Positions 1 to 8,100 of a DNA stretch of 8,515 nucleotides are shown here, piece by piece. The notes under the pieces were generated by a model. That model made no database searches and was not told where the DNA came from. It was given only the letters and a program-made list of their open reading frames with translations. This DNA comes from Spirochaetaceae bacterium (lineage in GTDB: Bacteria; Spirochaetota; Spirochaetia; Sphaerochaetales; Sphaerochaetaceae), in NCBI GenBank assembly GCA_016649775.1, contig JAENWY010000092.1, positions 1 through 8,515 on the forward strand, in the 5' to 3' direction. Each line of letters starts with the position of its first letter. Within the stretch, counting starts at the first letter, position 1. The translations under genes were made by a program, and so were the position numbers.

Positions 1-75
1 TTTGTAGCCTTCTAAGACTCCGGATTACTCACAGTGGACTTTCACCACCAAGAATTTACCCATTCAGGGCAAACC
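1..75 (-). ncRNA. Possible 5' part of a group II intron (partial, runs off left edge)
   Basis: No reading frame of useful length is present on either strand. Read on the minus strand, the segment starts at about 74 with GTTTGCCC, forms a small CCC/GGG hairpin, then carries GGTGGTGAAAGTCCACTGTG (about 49-30), in which GTGG and CCAC pair around TGAAAGT. From memory, a GGTGGTGAAAGTCCACT-like element is common in domain I of bacterial group II introns. The segment begins immediately after a terminator T-tract, which is where group IIC introns are known to insert. Against this, the 5' boundary would be GTTTG instead of the usual GUGYG, and domain V and any reverse transcriptase would lie outside the window. 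It could be another structured RNA or the end of an unrelated mobile element. Confidence 0.35.
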
Positions 76-106
76 AAAAAGGACTACCCCAAAAATGAGA
101 TAGCCC
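76..106 (-). terminator. Rho-independent terminator of arcC
   Basis: On the minus strand, 29 nt after the arcC stop, GGGCTATCTC and GGGGTAGTCC form a 10-bp stem around the loop ATTTTT, followed by five T. Three pairs are G-U wobbles in the minus-strand RNA. The same pairs would be A-C mismatches in a plus-strand RNA, and the plus strand has no T-tract after the stem, so the element is clearly directed with arcC. The T-run is short (TTTTTGGTTT). Confidence 0.75.
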
Positions 107-134
107 AGCAAAATATTATTTATACAGGAGTGTA

Positions 135-1079
135 TTATTTAATTATTTTTGTACCTTTATCACCATGTAATGCACCATAAATATTAGAAGGATCAGTAAT
201 TAATCCCATATTTCCGGTTGATTCAACAAAATCTACAACAGCCTGAACTTTAGGAAGCATAGAACCTGGAGCAAAATGACCTTCAGCCATATACTCTTTA
301 GCTTCTTTGGTAGTAATAGTATCTAGAGTTTTTTGATTAGGTTTGCCAAAGTTAAGACAAACTTTTTCAACAGCTGTTGAAATCACAAATAGATCTGCAC
401 CTAATTGTTTAGCCATTAAAGCAGCAGCTAAATCTTTATCAATAACAGCTTCCCTACCTGATAACATGCCATTTGCATCTCTTACTACAGGAATACCACC
501 ACCACCAGCTGCAATAACAGTTAAACCATTATCACCAAGTGTCTTAATTGTATCTAATTCAACAATAGCTAATGGTTTTGGAGATGCTACAACACGTCTC
601 CATCCTCGACCTGAATCTTCAATACATTTCCAGCCCTTTGTAGCCATTCTATCTTTTGCATCTGCTTCTTCCATAAAACTACCAATAGGTTTAGTAGGAT
701 TTTGGAAAGAAGGATCATTATCAGCTACTTCAACTTGAGTAACAATTGTTGCTACTTTATTTTTAATTCCAGCTTTTGTAAATTCATTATCAAGAGCCAT
801 TTGTAATTGGTAACCAATTGCACCTTGTGTATCTGCTACACAAGAATCTAATGGGACTGAGTGTAATATATCTTTTGAATGTTCAGCTCTAAGTAAAATA
901 AAACCTACTTGAGGACCGTTACCATGTGCGATAACCACTCTATGTCCGTCTTTTACTAATTTAGCAATATGTTCTGCTGTTTTTCTTGCTGCTTCATATT
1001 GAGCTGTTACTGTTACGTGTTTGGGATCCTCAATTAAAGAGTTACCACCAATTGCTATTACTATTAACTTACTATCCAT
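135..1079 (-). CDS. arcC: Carbamate kinase
   Basis: This gene encodes a 314-residue cytoplasmic carbamate kinase of the amino-acid kinase fold. It catalyses ATP formation from carbamoyl phosphate and ADP, the energy-yielding last step of arginine deiminase or related ureide and agmatine fermentations. Full length matches the family (about 310-316 residues). Visible motifs are the N-terminal phosphate-binding IGGNSL (10-15), AHGNGPQVG (51-59), the TQVEVADNDPSFQNPTKPIG segment typical of carbamate kinases, the GWRRVVASPKP motif, GGGGIPVV, the DKDLAAALMAKQLGADLF nucleotide-site segment and a C-terminal GSMLPKV. The ATG has TTGGAGG about 9 nt upstream. It appears to be transcribed alone inside the window, with its own terminator just downstream. 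No arginine deiminase or ornithine carbamoyltransferase gene is visible, so the source of its substrate cannot be told from here. The usual LTDV(E/D) segment reads STAVEKV, a mild variation. Confidence 0.96.
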   Translation of the reverse strand: MDSKLIVIAIGGNSLIEDPKHVTVTAQYEAARKTAEHIAKLVKDGHRVVIAHGNGPQVGFILLRAEHSKDILHSVPLDSCVADTQGAIGYQLQMALDNEFTKAGIKNKVATIVTQVEVADNDPSFQNPTKPIGSFMEEADAKDRMATKGWKCIEDSGRGWRRVVASPKPLAIVELDTIKTLGDNGLTVIAAGGGGIPVVRDANGMLSGREAVIDKDLAAALMAKQLGADLFVISTAVEKVCLNFGKPNQKTLDTITTKEAKEYMAEGHFAPGSMLPKVQAVVDFVESTGNMGLITDPSNIYGALHGDKGTKIIK

Positions 1080-1506
1080 ATTATTAAACCTCCAAGGGGA
1101 TTAAGTAATATAATAATAACATAAATGCAACAAAACGCAACACATTTATTATTTAATTTCGAAAATATTAATATTTTTTTATACTGACAGTAATTATATC
1201 TCATAAAAAACATTTCATTGAACTTTTTATTGATTATATTCAATTTTTCAACAATAACTGATGCAAAAATATTTAATTTTATGTAATAATATAGTTAATA
1301 ATAATTTCTATGTTATTATAATATATTTTTAAATAATTTATTTTTTATATGAAATTAAAGCGAATTGTTAAATTCCTATTAAGTTAGCATGTAAATAGTT
1401 TAATAATTCTTTTTTTTTAGTATTTTATTAAAAAAAATGTTCTTAACACTACCCATTTAACAATTATTTGATTACTTTTAATAAAAGAATTTCCGGAGGA
1501 AAATAC
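1080..1506. other. AT-rich divergent intergenic region between arcC and lon
   Basis: This spacer of over 400 bp between two divergent genes must hold promoters for both, but it is so AT-rich that many weak matches occur. I found no coding frame, tRNA, T-box or CIRCE element. On the arcC side, minus-strand TATATT (1112-1107) is a reasonable -10 hexamer without a good -35. A direct repeat of GCAACA (1127-1132 and 1137-1142) sits inside an ATAAATG/CATTTAT inverted repeat (1121-1149) and could be a regulator site. A second inverted repeat, ATTGA/TCAAT, lies at 1229-1244. On the lon side there is a run of nine T (1410-1418) and one of eight A (1430-1437). I cannot place the lon promoter with confidence. 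Confidence 0.5.
1495..1500 (+). promoter_or_regulatory. Shine-Dalgarno site that decides the lon start
   Basis: GGAGGA lies 6 nt before the ATG at 1507. The frame is open upstream to a TTG at 1468, but that codon has no ribosome binding site and would add 13 residues of non-family sequence (MITFNKRISGGKY), part of which is just the translated Shine-Dalgarno region. ATG 1507 is therefore the start. Confidence 0.85.
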
Positions 1507-3975
1507 ATGAATGAAAAAGATCTAACGATTGCAGAAGAAAACTTGCCATCTAATCTATTTATTTTGCCCGTTGGTCCTACCCCTGTTTTTCCAGGGCTAC
1601 TTACACATTTGATGTTTACAGATGATCAAGACAAAAAGATAGTAAATCAGGCTATGCTTCATGGCAACAATATTGGATTAATACTTAGCAAATCTATAGA
1701 AGAAACCGAAACATATAATGAAGGCAACTTATATGAAATAGGAACAGTTGCAAAAATTGTTAAAAAGATAAAACTACCTGATGGTGGAATTCACATCTTT
1801 ATTTCAACTACAAAAAGATTTAAAGTTGATAAATTTTTAGAAAGCGGTGAATACACTATAGCTGAAGTAACATATATTGATGATGAACCATTCGATGATG
1901 CAGAACTCATACCTTGGACTCGTCAATTATTTTTTGAAGTAAAAAATTTAAGTGAATCTGATCCTATGTTATCAGAACAATTAAAACTTAATATGGTCAA
2001 TATTCAAGATCCAGGTAAACTATCTGATTTCTTAGCATCTTCTCTTGATATGGATGGGGATGATCAACAAGATTTACTTGAGTGTTTAAATATTAGAGAA
2101 AGAATTGAAAAACTTCTTGTATATATAAAAAATGAACAAGAGATTTCAAAAATTCAAAAAAATATTTTAAACAAAGTAAATACTAGAGTTGAAAAGAATC
2201 AAAGAGAATATTTCTTAAGACAAGAATTAAAAACGATTCAAAATGAGCTTGGTGTTTCTAGTAATCCAAAACAACAAGTAATTGATAAGTTAAGACTAGA
2301 TATCAAAAAAGTTTTTAAGTATTTCACAAAAGAAGTACAAGAAAAAGTTGTTGATGAAATGAATAAATTAAATGGGATAGAAATGGCTAGCCCAGAGTTT
2401 AACATTTCACGTTCATATATTGAAAATATTGTTTCATTACCTTGGGCACCTGCAACTAAAAGAGATTATTCTATTACAAGTGCTAGAAAAATTTTGAATA
2501 GAGACCACTATGGAATGAAAGATGTTAAAGAAAGAATTCTTGAATTCTTAGCTGTACGTCAATTAGCTAATAGTGATAAAGGTGCCATCGTTTGTTTAGT
2601 TGGTGCACCTGGTGTTGGTAAAACAAGTATCGGGAAATCAATTGCTAACGCATTAAAGAAAGAATATTTCAGATTTAGTGTTGGTGGTATGAAAGATGAG
2701 AGTGAGATTAAAGGGCATAGAAGAACTTATGTTGGAGCTATACCTGGAAAGATTGTGAAAGGGTTACAAGTTTGTAAAACCAATGACCCTGTATTTTTAA
2801 TTGATGAAATTGATAAAATGGGACAATCGTACCAAGGCGATCCTGCTTCTGCGCTTTTAGAAGTATTAGACCCAGAACAGAACATAAACTTCAGAGATAA
2901 CTATTTAGATCTTCCATTTGATTTGTCACGTGTGTTATTCATTGCTACTGCGAACTCCTTAAATGGTATTCCTGAACCTCTATTGGATAGAATGGAATTA
3001 ATTGAGGTTGGTGGTTATACATCAGAAGAGAAAGTTCAAATTGGTAAAAAATACTTAGTTCCAAAATCTCTTGAAGCTAATGGGTTAACAAAAAAAGACA
3101 TTAAATTTACCCCAGTTATTCTTAAGAAAATTGCTGAAGAATATTCTAGAGAAGCTGGAGTGAGAAACTTTGAAAAGAATATTAAAAAAATAGAAAGAAA
3201 ATTAGCAGTTAAACTTCTTGAAAATCCAGAAATGGAGAAACCTGTAAAAATTGATAACGATATGCTTAATGAATATTTAGGTATCCCTTACTTTACTGAA
3301 GAGACTAAAATTGTAGCTGATAAACCAGGAATGGCGGTTGGTCTTGCGTGGACTAGTATGGGTGGTGATACTCTTGCAATTGAAGCTCAAGCTTCTAAAG
3401 GCACGGGCAATCTTAAACTAACAGGACAATTAGGTGATGTTATGCAAGAAAGTATTAAAATTGCTTATACCTATCTAAAATGTCATTGTAGTGAATTAAG
3501 GATAGATTATAATTGGTTTGAAACTCACGATGTTCACTTACATGTTCCTGAAGGAGCGATTAAGAAGGATGGACCAAGTGCAGGTGTTACTATGACAACT
3601 GCCCTATTCTCTTTAATTACTAATCAAGTAATGATGAAGAACACCGCTATGACAGGAGAAATATCTCTAATGGGTAAAGTAATGCCTATTGGCGGATTAA
3701 AAGAAAAAGTACTAGCAGCTCAAAGAAACAGAATTAAAGTTATCATTATTCCACATGAGAATAAGAGAGATTTAGATAAGCTTGATGAGACTGTAACTAA
3801 AGGAATTGAATTCCACACTGTATCTGATGTATCTGAGGTACTAAAAATAGTTTTCCCTAATGATAGTGATTCAGTAAGACCTGTTGTAGTTGAAGATAAA
3901 ACTAAAAATAAAGAACAGATTGAACTAATAAGTAAAGCTGTATCAATTGCCGTCAAGGAGGCTATCAATGGTTGA
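1507..3975 (+). CDS. lon: ATP-dependent protease Lon
   Basis: This gene encodes an 822-residue Lon (LonA-type) AAA+ serine protease, a cytoplasmic hexamer that unfolds and degrades damaged and regulatory proteins. The N-terminal substrate-binding domain covers roughly 15-200, followed by a charged helical linker (about 205-260). The AAA+ module has Walker A GAPGVGKT (366-373), Walker B VFLIDEID (429-436), a sensor segment FIATANSLNGIPEPLLDRME and the Lon-typical EAGVRNFEK. The protease domain has the signature DGPSAGVTM with catalytic Ser691, and GGLKEK with catalytic Lys734; the 43-residue spacing equals that of E. coli Ser679 and Lys722. The protein is somewhat longer than E. coli Lon (784), partly from a charged tail after about residue 790. 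The N-terminal start (LFILPVGPTPVFPG) departs from the common FPHM-type and resembles spirochaete Lon as I remember it. The stop codon overlaps the next gene by 8 nt, so the two are probably co-transcribed and translationally coupled. No CIRCE heat-shock operator is visible upstream. Confidence 0.97.
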   Translation: MNEKDLTIAEENLPSNLFILPVGPTPVFPGLLTHLMFTDDQDKKIVNQAMLHGNNIGLILSKSIEETETYNEGNLYEIGTVAKIVKKIKLPDGGIHIFISTTKRFKVDKFLESGEYTIAEVTYIDDEPFDDAELIPWTRQLFFEVKNLSESDPMLSEQLKLNMVNIQDPGKLSDFLASSLDMDGDDQQDLLECLNIRERIEKLLVYIKNEQEISKIQKNILNKVNTRVEKNQREYFLRQELKTIQNELGVSSNPKQQVIDKLRLDIKKVFKYFTKEVQEKVVDEMNKLNGIEMASPEFNISRSYIENIVSLPWAPATKRDYSITSARKILNRDHYGMKDVKERILEFLAVRQLANSDKGAIVCLVGAPGVGKTSIGKSIANALKKEYFRFSVGGMKDESEIKGHRRTYVGAIPGKIVKGLQVCKTNDPVFLIDEIDKMGQSYQGDPASALLEVLDPEQNINFRDNYLDLPFDLSRVLFIATANSLNGIPEPLLDRMELIEVGGYTSEEKVQIGKKYLVPKSLEANGLTKKDIKFTPVILKKIAEEYSREAGVRNFEKNIKKIERKLAVKLLENPEMEKPVKIDNDMLNEYLGIPYFTEETKIVADKPGMAVGLAWTSMGGDTLAIEAQASKGTGNLKLTGQLGDVMQESIKIAYTYLKCHCSELRIDYNWFETHDVHLHVPEGAIKKDGPSAGVTMTTALFSLITNQVMMKNTAMTGEISLMGKVMPIGGLKEKVLAAQRNRIKVIIIPHENKRDLDKLDETVTKGIEFHTVSDVSEVLKIVFPNDSDSVRPVVVEDKTKNKEQIELISKAVSIAVKEAING
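3955..3961 (+). promoter_or_regulatory. Shine-Dalgarno site of the trhP-like gene, inside lon
   Basis: AAGGAGG lies 6 nt before ATG 3968 and is embedded in the last codons of lon. It fixes the downstream start at MVELLSPAGDL, a classic U32-family N-terminus, over the earlier in-frame ATG at 3947, which has no such site and would add MPSRRLS. Confidence 0.85.
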
Positions 3976-5239
3976 GCTATTAAGCCCAGCAGGAGATCTT
4001 AGAAAATTACAAACAGCATTTGCATTCGGTGCAGATGCTGGTTACATGGGTTTACCACAGTTTTCACTTAGAGCTAATGCAAGAAATATTGATCTTGATC
4101 AAAAAGATGAACTAATTAAATTAAAAAAAAAAACTGGCAAAAAATTATATTGTGCAATTAATATACTTTTCCATGAAGATCAAATACAAAGTTTAAAAGC
4201 TCAAGTTGAAGATTTAAAGTCGTGGCCTTTTGATGCTTTTATTGTATCTGATCTTGGAGCATTTGATATTCTTAAAACTGCTATGCCAGAGAAGGAAGTT
4301 CATCTTTCAACTCAGGCTAGTTGTTTAAATTCAAGTTCTGTTAAAATGTATCAGAGAATGGGTTTTTCTAGAGTTATTCTTGGAAGAGAAGCTTCAATTG
4401 AAGATATTAGAAATATAAAACAAGCGGCACCAGATATGGAAATTGAAACATTTGTACATGGTGCAATGTGTATGTCATATAGTGGTAGATGTTTATTGTC
4501 ATCTTATTTTAGCAATAGGTCTGGTAATCAAGGAGAATGTGCTAACTCTTGTAGATGGAACTATAAACTCGTAGCTAATGATAATTTTAAAAAAGTTTTA
4601 GCTAGTGAAACACTTGCTTTAGAAGAAAGTGAAAGACCTGGTGAATATAATACTATTAGTGAACAAGATGGTTTTACAACTATCTTAAGTAGCAAGGACC
4701 TTTGTATGATTGATCATGTAAGTGAATTAATTGATGCAGGGGTTACCAGTTTAAAGATTGAAGGAAGAATGAAGAGTCTTTATTATAATGCTGTTGTAAC
4801 AAGAGCTTATAGAAAAGCAATTGATAAATCTCCTGAATTAAGTGAATATAGAAAGGATTTATTTAATATTAGTCATAGAAAGTACTCAACAGGTTTCTTC
4901 TTTAATAAAACGGATGATGATAATATTGATGTTCCAACTACTGATGGATATGAGAGAAATTATTTATTTATTGGTATTGTAGATAAAGAAGTTAAACCTG
5001 GAATTTGGGCTTTAGATGTTAGATTCCAAGTTGTAAAAGGTCAAACTATTGATTATATTGGTCCTGATGTACTAAATATAGAAGATGATACTTTTACACT
5101 TTTGAATTCAGAATTCGAAGAAATTGATCAAATTGACCATGGTAAAGTTCAATATCTTAAAACTGATAAACCTATTAAAGAGGGCTATATTATTAGACGC
5201 CTTAATAATGGTGCCTTAAAATCTACTAACGTTAGATAA
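3968..5239 (+). CDS. trhP: U32 family protein, probable tRNA U34 hydroxylase TrhP (YegQ-like)
   Basis: This gene encodes a 423-residue protein of the peptidase U32 family. Members once annotated as collagenase-like proteases are now known in the YegQ/TrhP branch to carry out prephenate-dependent 5-hydroxylation of U34 in tRNA. The N-terminus MVELLSPAGD and the family signature ETFVHGAMCMSYSGRCLLS are clear. Cys168, Cys175, Cys191 and Cys195 (in GAMCMSYSGRC and GECANSC) are placed to bind an iron-sulfur cluster, as expected for this branch. The segment VTSLKIEGRMKSLYYNAVVTRAYR is also family-typical. The C-terminal part from about 325 (DGYERNYLFIGIV onwards) matches a U32 C-terminal beta domain, which separates it from the short UbiU/UbiV and RlhA-type layouts. 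It overlaps lon by 8 nt and is followed by a strong terminator, so it ends the operon. Family assignment is certain; TrhP is preferred over other U32 branches on architecture, not on a search. Confidence 0.85.
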   Translation: MVELLSPAGDLRKLQTAFAFGADAGYMGLPQFSLRANARNIDLDQKDELIKLKKKTGKKLYCAINILFHEDQIQSLKAQVEDLKSWPFDAFIVSDLGAFDILKTAMPEKEVHLSTQASCLNSSSVKMYQRMGFSRVILGREASIEDIRNIKQAAPDMEIETFVHGAMCMSYSGRCLLSSYFSNRSGNQGECANSCRWNYKLVANDNFKKVLASETLALEESERPGEYNTISEQDGFTTILSSKDLCMIDHVSELIDAGVTSLKIEGRMKSLYYNAVVTRAYRKAIDKSPELSEYRKDLFNISHRKYSTGFFFNKTDDDNIDVPTTDGYERNYLFIGIVDKEVKPGIWALDVRFQVVKGQTIDYIGPDVLNIEDDTFTLLNSEFEEIDQIDHGKVQYLKTDKPIKEGYIIRRLNNGALKSTNVR

Positions 5240-5253
5240 TAAAAATATAATAC

Positions 5254-5288
5254 AAATATCTACTAGAAAATCTAGTAGATATTTTTTT
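5254..5288 (+). terminator. Rho-independent terminator of lon-trhP
   Basis: A perfect 14-bp stem, ATATCTACTAGA and its complement at its core (5254-5267 with 5271-5284), has an AAA loop and runs into seven T (5282-5288). It lies 14 nt after the trhP stop. In the opposite direction the T-tract is only three bases, so it mainly serves the plus strand. Confidence 0.92.
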
Positions 5289-5343
5289 CTCCATAATTAT
5301 TATTTCAAAAAGATACTTTTTTAAAACTTATGTGAGAGCATAT

Positions 5344-5377
5344 AAAAAAACAACCAAAGAATTTAATCAATGATTGT
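5344..5377 (-). terminator. Weak candidate terminator of valS
   Basis: On the minus strand, 25 nt after the valS stop, ACAATC pairs with GGTTGT (six pairs, one G-U, across a 16-nt loop) and is followed by seven T. The stem is short and the loop long. The position and T-tract are right, but the fold is poor, and valS transcription could instead end elsewhere in the convergent spacer. Confidence 0.4.
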
Positions 5378-5402
5378 CCTACTTAATATTAAGAGATATA
5401 TA

Positions 5403-8063
5403 TTAAAGAGTTTTTAATAAAGCTATATGCTTGTTACTCTTAGCTATAACTTCTTCAAATTCTGCTTTCTTTGATAATTCTTTATCAATTGCTTCTTGTT
5501 TAGCATTGTTCATGAATTTCTCATTTGAAAGTTTTTTATTTGTTCCATTTAAATTCTTTTCAGATTTTATAATTTCATTTTCAAGTTTTGCAATTTCTTT
5601 TTCAACATCAATAGCATCTTTAACAAATACAAATGATTCAAAACCAGAACCTGCAACAGGAACAGCTCCACTAATATCAGAAGATTTATCAATATCAATT
5701 ATAATTTCATTTGCATTAAGGAAAATCTTTAACAAATCAGTTTGATTATTTAAAAAATCACTCTTGCTATCAGATATATCAACTCTTATTATACATTTAA
5801 TCCTTTTCTCAGGTGAAATTTGTAATTCACCTCTAAGAGCTCTGATTCCCCTAATTACTTCTTGAAGATTCAATACTAAATCATTTTCAGCAGCAAAGTT
5901 TCTTTCTTCACTCCATTCAGGGTAGGATGTATTAATTACATTACCTTCAGTATTTGGAAGTTTAGAATAAATTTCTTCACTCATAAATGAAATATAAGGA
6001 TGCATAAGTCTCATTGATTCTGCTAGTAAATCTAATAAAATAGAGATTGTTTGATCTTTAACTGTTTCATCATCGCTATACATTTTAGGCTTTGAAGCTT
6101 CAACATACCAGTCACAGAAATCATTCCAGAAGAAATCATATATAGCAGAGGCTCCATCGTTAAATCTATAACTCTTCATAGATTCTTCAACTTTTCTAGC
6201 TGCTTCATTTAATCTGAAATAAATCCATTTATCAAATACATTAAGTTTAAAGTCTTTTTTATCAACAAGATTTCTATCTTCCATATTCATTAGAAGAAAT
6301 CTAGTTGCATTCCAAATTTTATTAGCAAAACGAGAACCAAATTTAAAGGAATCCATATCAATCATGATATCTTGGCCCTGTGTTGCCATATATGAAAGTG
6401 TAAACTTCATAGCATCAGAACCGTATTCATTAACTACTTCAATAGGATCAATACCATTACCAAGACTTTTACTCATCTTACGACCAGTTTTATCACGTAC
6501 TAAACCAGTAATATAAATATCCTTAAAGGGTACTTCTCCTACAAATTCAAGTGATGCCATAATCATACGAGCTACCCAGAAGAATATAATATCATATCCT
6601 GTTACAAGTGTAGAAGTTGGGAAAAATCTCGTAAAATCAACAGTTTTTTCAGGCCAACCTAATGTTGAGAAAGGCCATAACCAAGAACTAAACCAAGTAT
6701 CAAGTACATCTGTTTCCTGTCTTATATTCTTTGAACCACATTTGCTACATTCACTTGGATCTTCACGAGCTACAATCATCTCTCCACAAGCATCACAATA
6801 CCAAACTGGGATTCTGTGTCCCCACCATAGTTGACGGGAAATACACCAATCTTTAATAGAGGTTAACCAATGAGAATACGTATTCTCCCATTTTTTAGGA
6901 TAGAATTTAACATCACCAGCTTGCCAAGCTTCAAGAGCTTTATCAGCCATAGATTTCATTGAAACAAACCATTGTTCTGACAAATAAGGTTCTACAATTG
7001 TATTACAACGGTAGCAGTGCCCTACTTCATGATTATAGTCTACTTCTTTTACAAGATAGCCTTGCTCTTTTAAATCTGCAGCTACCATAGCTCTTGCATC
7101 ATAAGCTGGAACGTTTCTATATTTTTCAGGACAATTATCATTTAAGGTTCCGTCTGAATTTAAAATATTGATAATTTCAAGATTATGTCTTTTACCACAT
7201 TCCCAGTCATTTGGATCATGAGCTGGAGTAATCTTAACCATGCCCGTACCAAACTCAAGAGAAACAAAACTATCTGTAATAATTTGAATTTTACGGCCGG
7301 TTAATGGTAGATTAACCCATTTACCTACTAAATCTTTATATCTTTCATCTTCTGGATTAACTGCAACAGCAATATCACCGAACATTGTTTCAGGACGAGT
7401 TGTAGCAATTGTGATATTTCCAGATCCATCACTAAAGGGGTAAAGAATATCATATAATTTACCAGCTTCTTCACTATGATCAACTTCATCATCCGCTAAA
7501 GCTGTTCCACAGTGAGGACAATAGTTTACAAGATATTCACCTTTATAAATTAAATTTTTTTCATAAAGAGTTACAAAACATTCTCTTACAGCCTTAGAAA
7601 GACCCTCATCCATTGTAAATCTTTCATGCTCCCAATCACAAGATGTTCCAATTTTTTCTAATTGATGTGCAATTATATCATGGTGTTTTTCTTTAACTTG
7701 CCAAGTTCTTTCTAAGAATTTTTCTCTTCCTAAATCTTGACGTCTAATGCCTTCTTCTTGTAATTGTTTTTCAACAATATGTTGAGTTGCTATACCAGCA
7801 TGGTCAGTTCCTGGAACCCAAAGAGTGGGAAGCCCTTTCATTCTATAATATCTTATTAAAATATCCTGCAAGGAGTTGTTTAAAGCATGTCCCATATGAA
7901 GGATACCTGTGACGTTTGGTGGTGGCATAACTATAGAGAAGTGTTCTCCATCTTCATTATCTTCAGCCATAGGGCTAAACATTCCATTATTCTTCCATTC
8001 TGCGTATATTCTGTCCTCAAAATCTTTAGGATCATAAGCTTTTTTTAATTCTACTGCTTTCAT
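5403..8063 (-). CDS. valS: Valyl-tRNA synthetase
   Basis: This gene encodes an 886-residue class I aminoacyl-tRNA synthetase that charges tRNA-Val in the cytoplasm. The HIGH motif reads HMGH (56-59) in PPPNVTGILHMGHA. GTDHAGIATQ is diagnostic of ValRS against IleRS and LeuRS. The CP1 editing domain contains TTRPETMFGDIAVAV, and the KMSKS motif is at 529-533. Two zinc-type clusters are visible: CPHC at 182-185, and a ribbon of Cys423, Cys426, Cys439 and Cys442. The anticodon-binding domain holds WNDFCDWYVEASKP, and residues from about 816 form the C-terminal charged coiled coil that ValRS uses to grip the tRNA. The length is normal. The ATG has AGGAGG 11 nt upstream, a slightly long spacing. 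It is monocistronic here and convergent with lon-trhP. The leader (about 40 nt from the likely promoter) is too short for a T-box, and no T-box core is present, so charging-responsive antitermination is not expected. Confidence 0.97.
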   Translation of the reverse strand: MKAVELKKAYDPKDFEDRIYAEWKNNGMFSPMAEDNEDGEHFSIVMPPPNVTGILHMGHALNNSLQDILIRYYRMKGLPTLWVPGTDHAGIATQHIVEKQLQEEGIRRQDLGREKFLERTWQVKEKHHDIIAHQLEKIGTSCDWEHERFTMDEGLSKAVRECFVTLYEKNLIYKGEYLVNYCPHCGTALADDEVDHSEEAGKLYDILYPFSDGSGNITIATTRPETMFGDIAVAVNPEDERYKDLVGKWVNLPLTGRKIQIITDSFVSLEFGTGMVKITPAHDPNDWECGKRHNLEIINILNSDGTLNDNCPEKYRNVPAYDARAMVAADLKEQGYLVKEVDYNHEVGHCYRCNTIVEPYLSEQWFVSMKSMADKALEAWQAGDVKFYPKKWENTYSHWLTSIKDWCISRQLWWGHRIPVWYCDACGEMIVAREDPSECSKCGSKNIRQETDVLDTWFSSWLWPFSTLGWPEKTVDFTRFFPTSTLVTGYDIIFFWVARMIMASLEFVGEVPFKDIYITGLVRDKTGRKMSKSLGNGIDPIEVVNEYGSDAMKFTLSYMATQGQDIMIDMDSFKFGSRFANKIWNATRFLLMNMEDRNLVDKKDFKLNVFDKWIYFRLNEAARKVEESMKSYRFNDGASAIYDFFWNDFCDWYVEASKPKMYSDDETVKDQTISILLDLLAESMRLMHPYISFMSEEIYSKLPNTEGNVINTSYPEWSEERNFAAENDLVLNLQEVIRGIRALRGELQISPEKRIKCIIRVDISDSKSDFLNNQTDLLKIFLNANEIIIDIDKSSDISGAVPVAGSGFESFVFVKDAIDVEKEIAKLENEIIKSEKNLNGTNKKLSNEKFMNNAKQEAIDKELSKKAEFEEVIAKSNKHIALLKTL

Positions 8064-8100
8064 GAATATAACTGCCTCCTACTAAACATTAATTAGGAAC

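Noticed and set aside
343..738. Plus-strand 131-codon open frame opposite arcC
   Set aside because: It is antisense to a fully supported carbamate kinase, has no ribosome binding site or recognisable protein features, and exists because of the codon composition of arcC.
1229..1244. ATTGA-TTATAT-TCAAT as an ArgR box for arcC
   Set aside because: It only loosely resembles the ARG-box pattern, lies 150 bp from the gene, and such AT-rich palindromes arise easily by chance in this spacer.
1381..1400. TTAGCA near the lon gene as a CIRCE half-site
   Set aside because: No GAGTGCTAA partner lies at the required spacing, so the HrcA operator is not supported.
1405..1440. T9/A8 runs as a terminator or hairpin before lon
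   Set aside because: The stem would be purely A-T and no gene ends upstream on the plus strand, so a terminator makes no sense here.
1468..1506. Upstream TTG start for lon
   Set aside because: No ribosome binding site precedes it, and the added residues translate the Shine-Dalgarno region of the ATG at 1507.
3720..3968. Minus-strand 82-codon open frame over the end of lon
   Set aside because: It mirrors the lon protease domain and tail and shows no ribosome binding site or family resemblance.
5431..5745. Plus-strand 104-codon open frame rich in Phe and Ser
   Set aside because: It is the antisense shadow of the lysine- and glutamate-rich coiled coil of valS; its hydrophobic look comes from complementing those codons.
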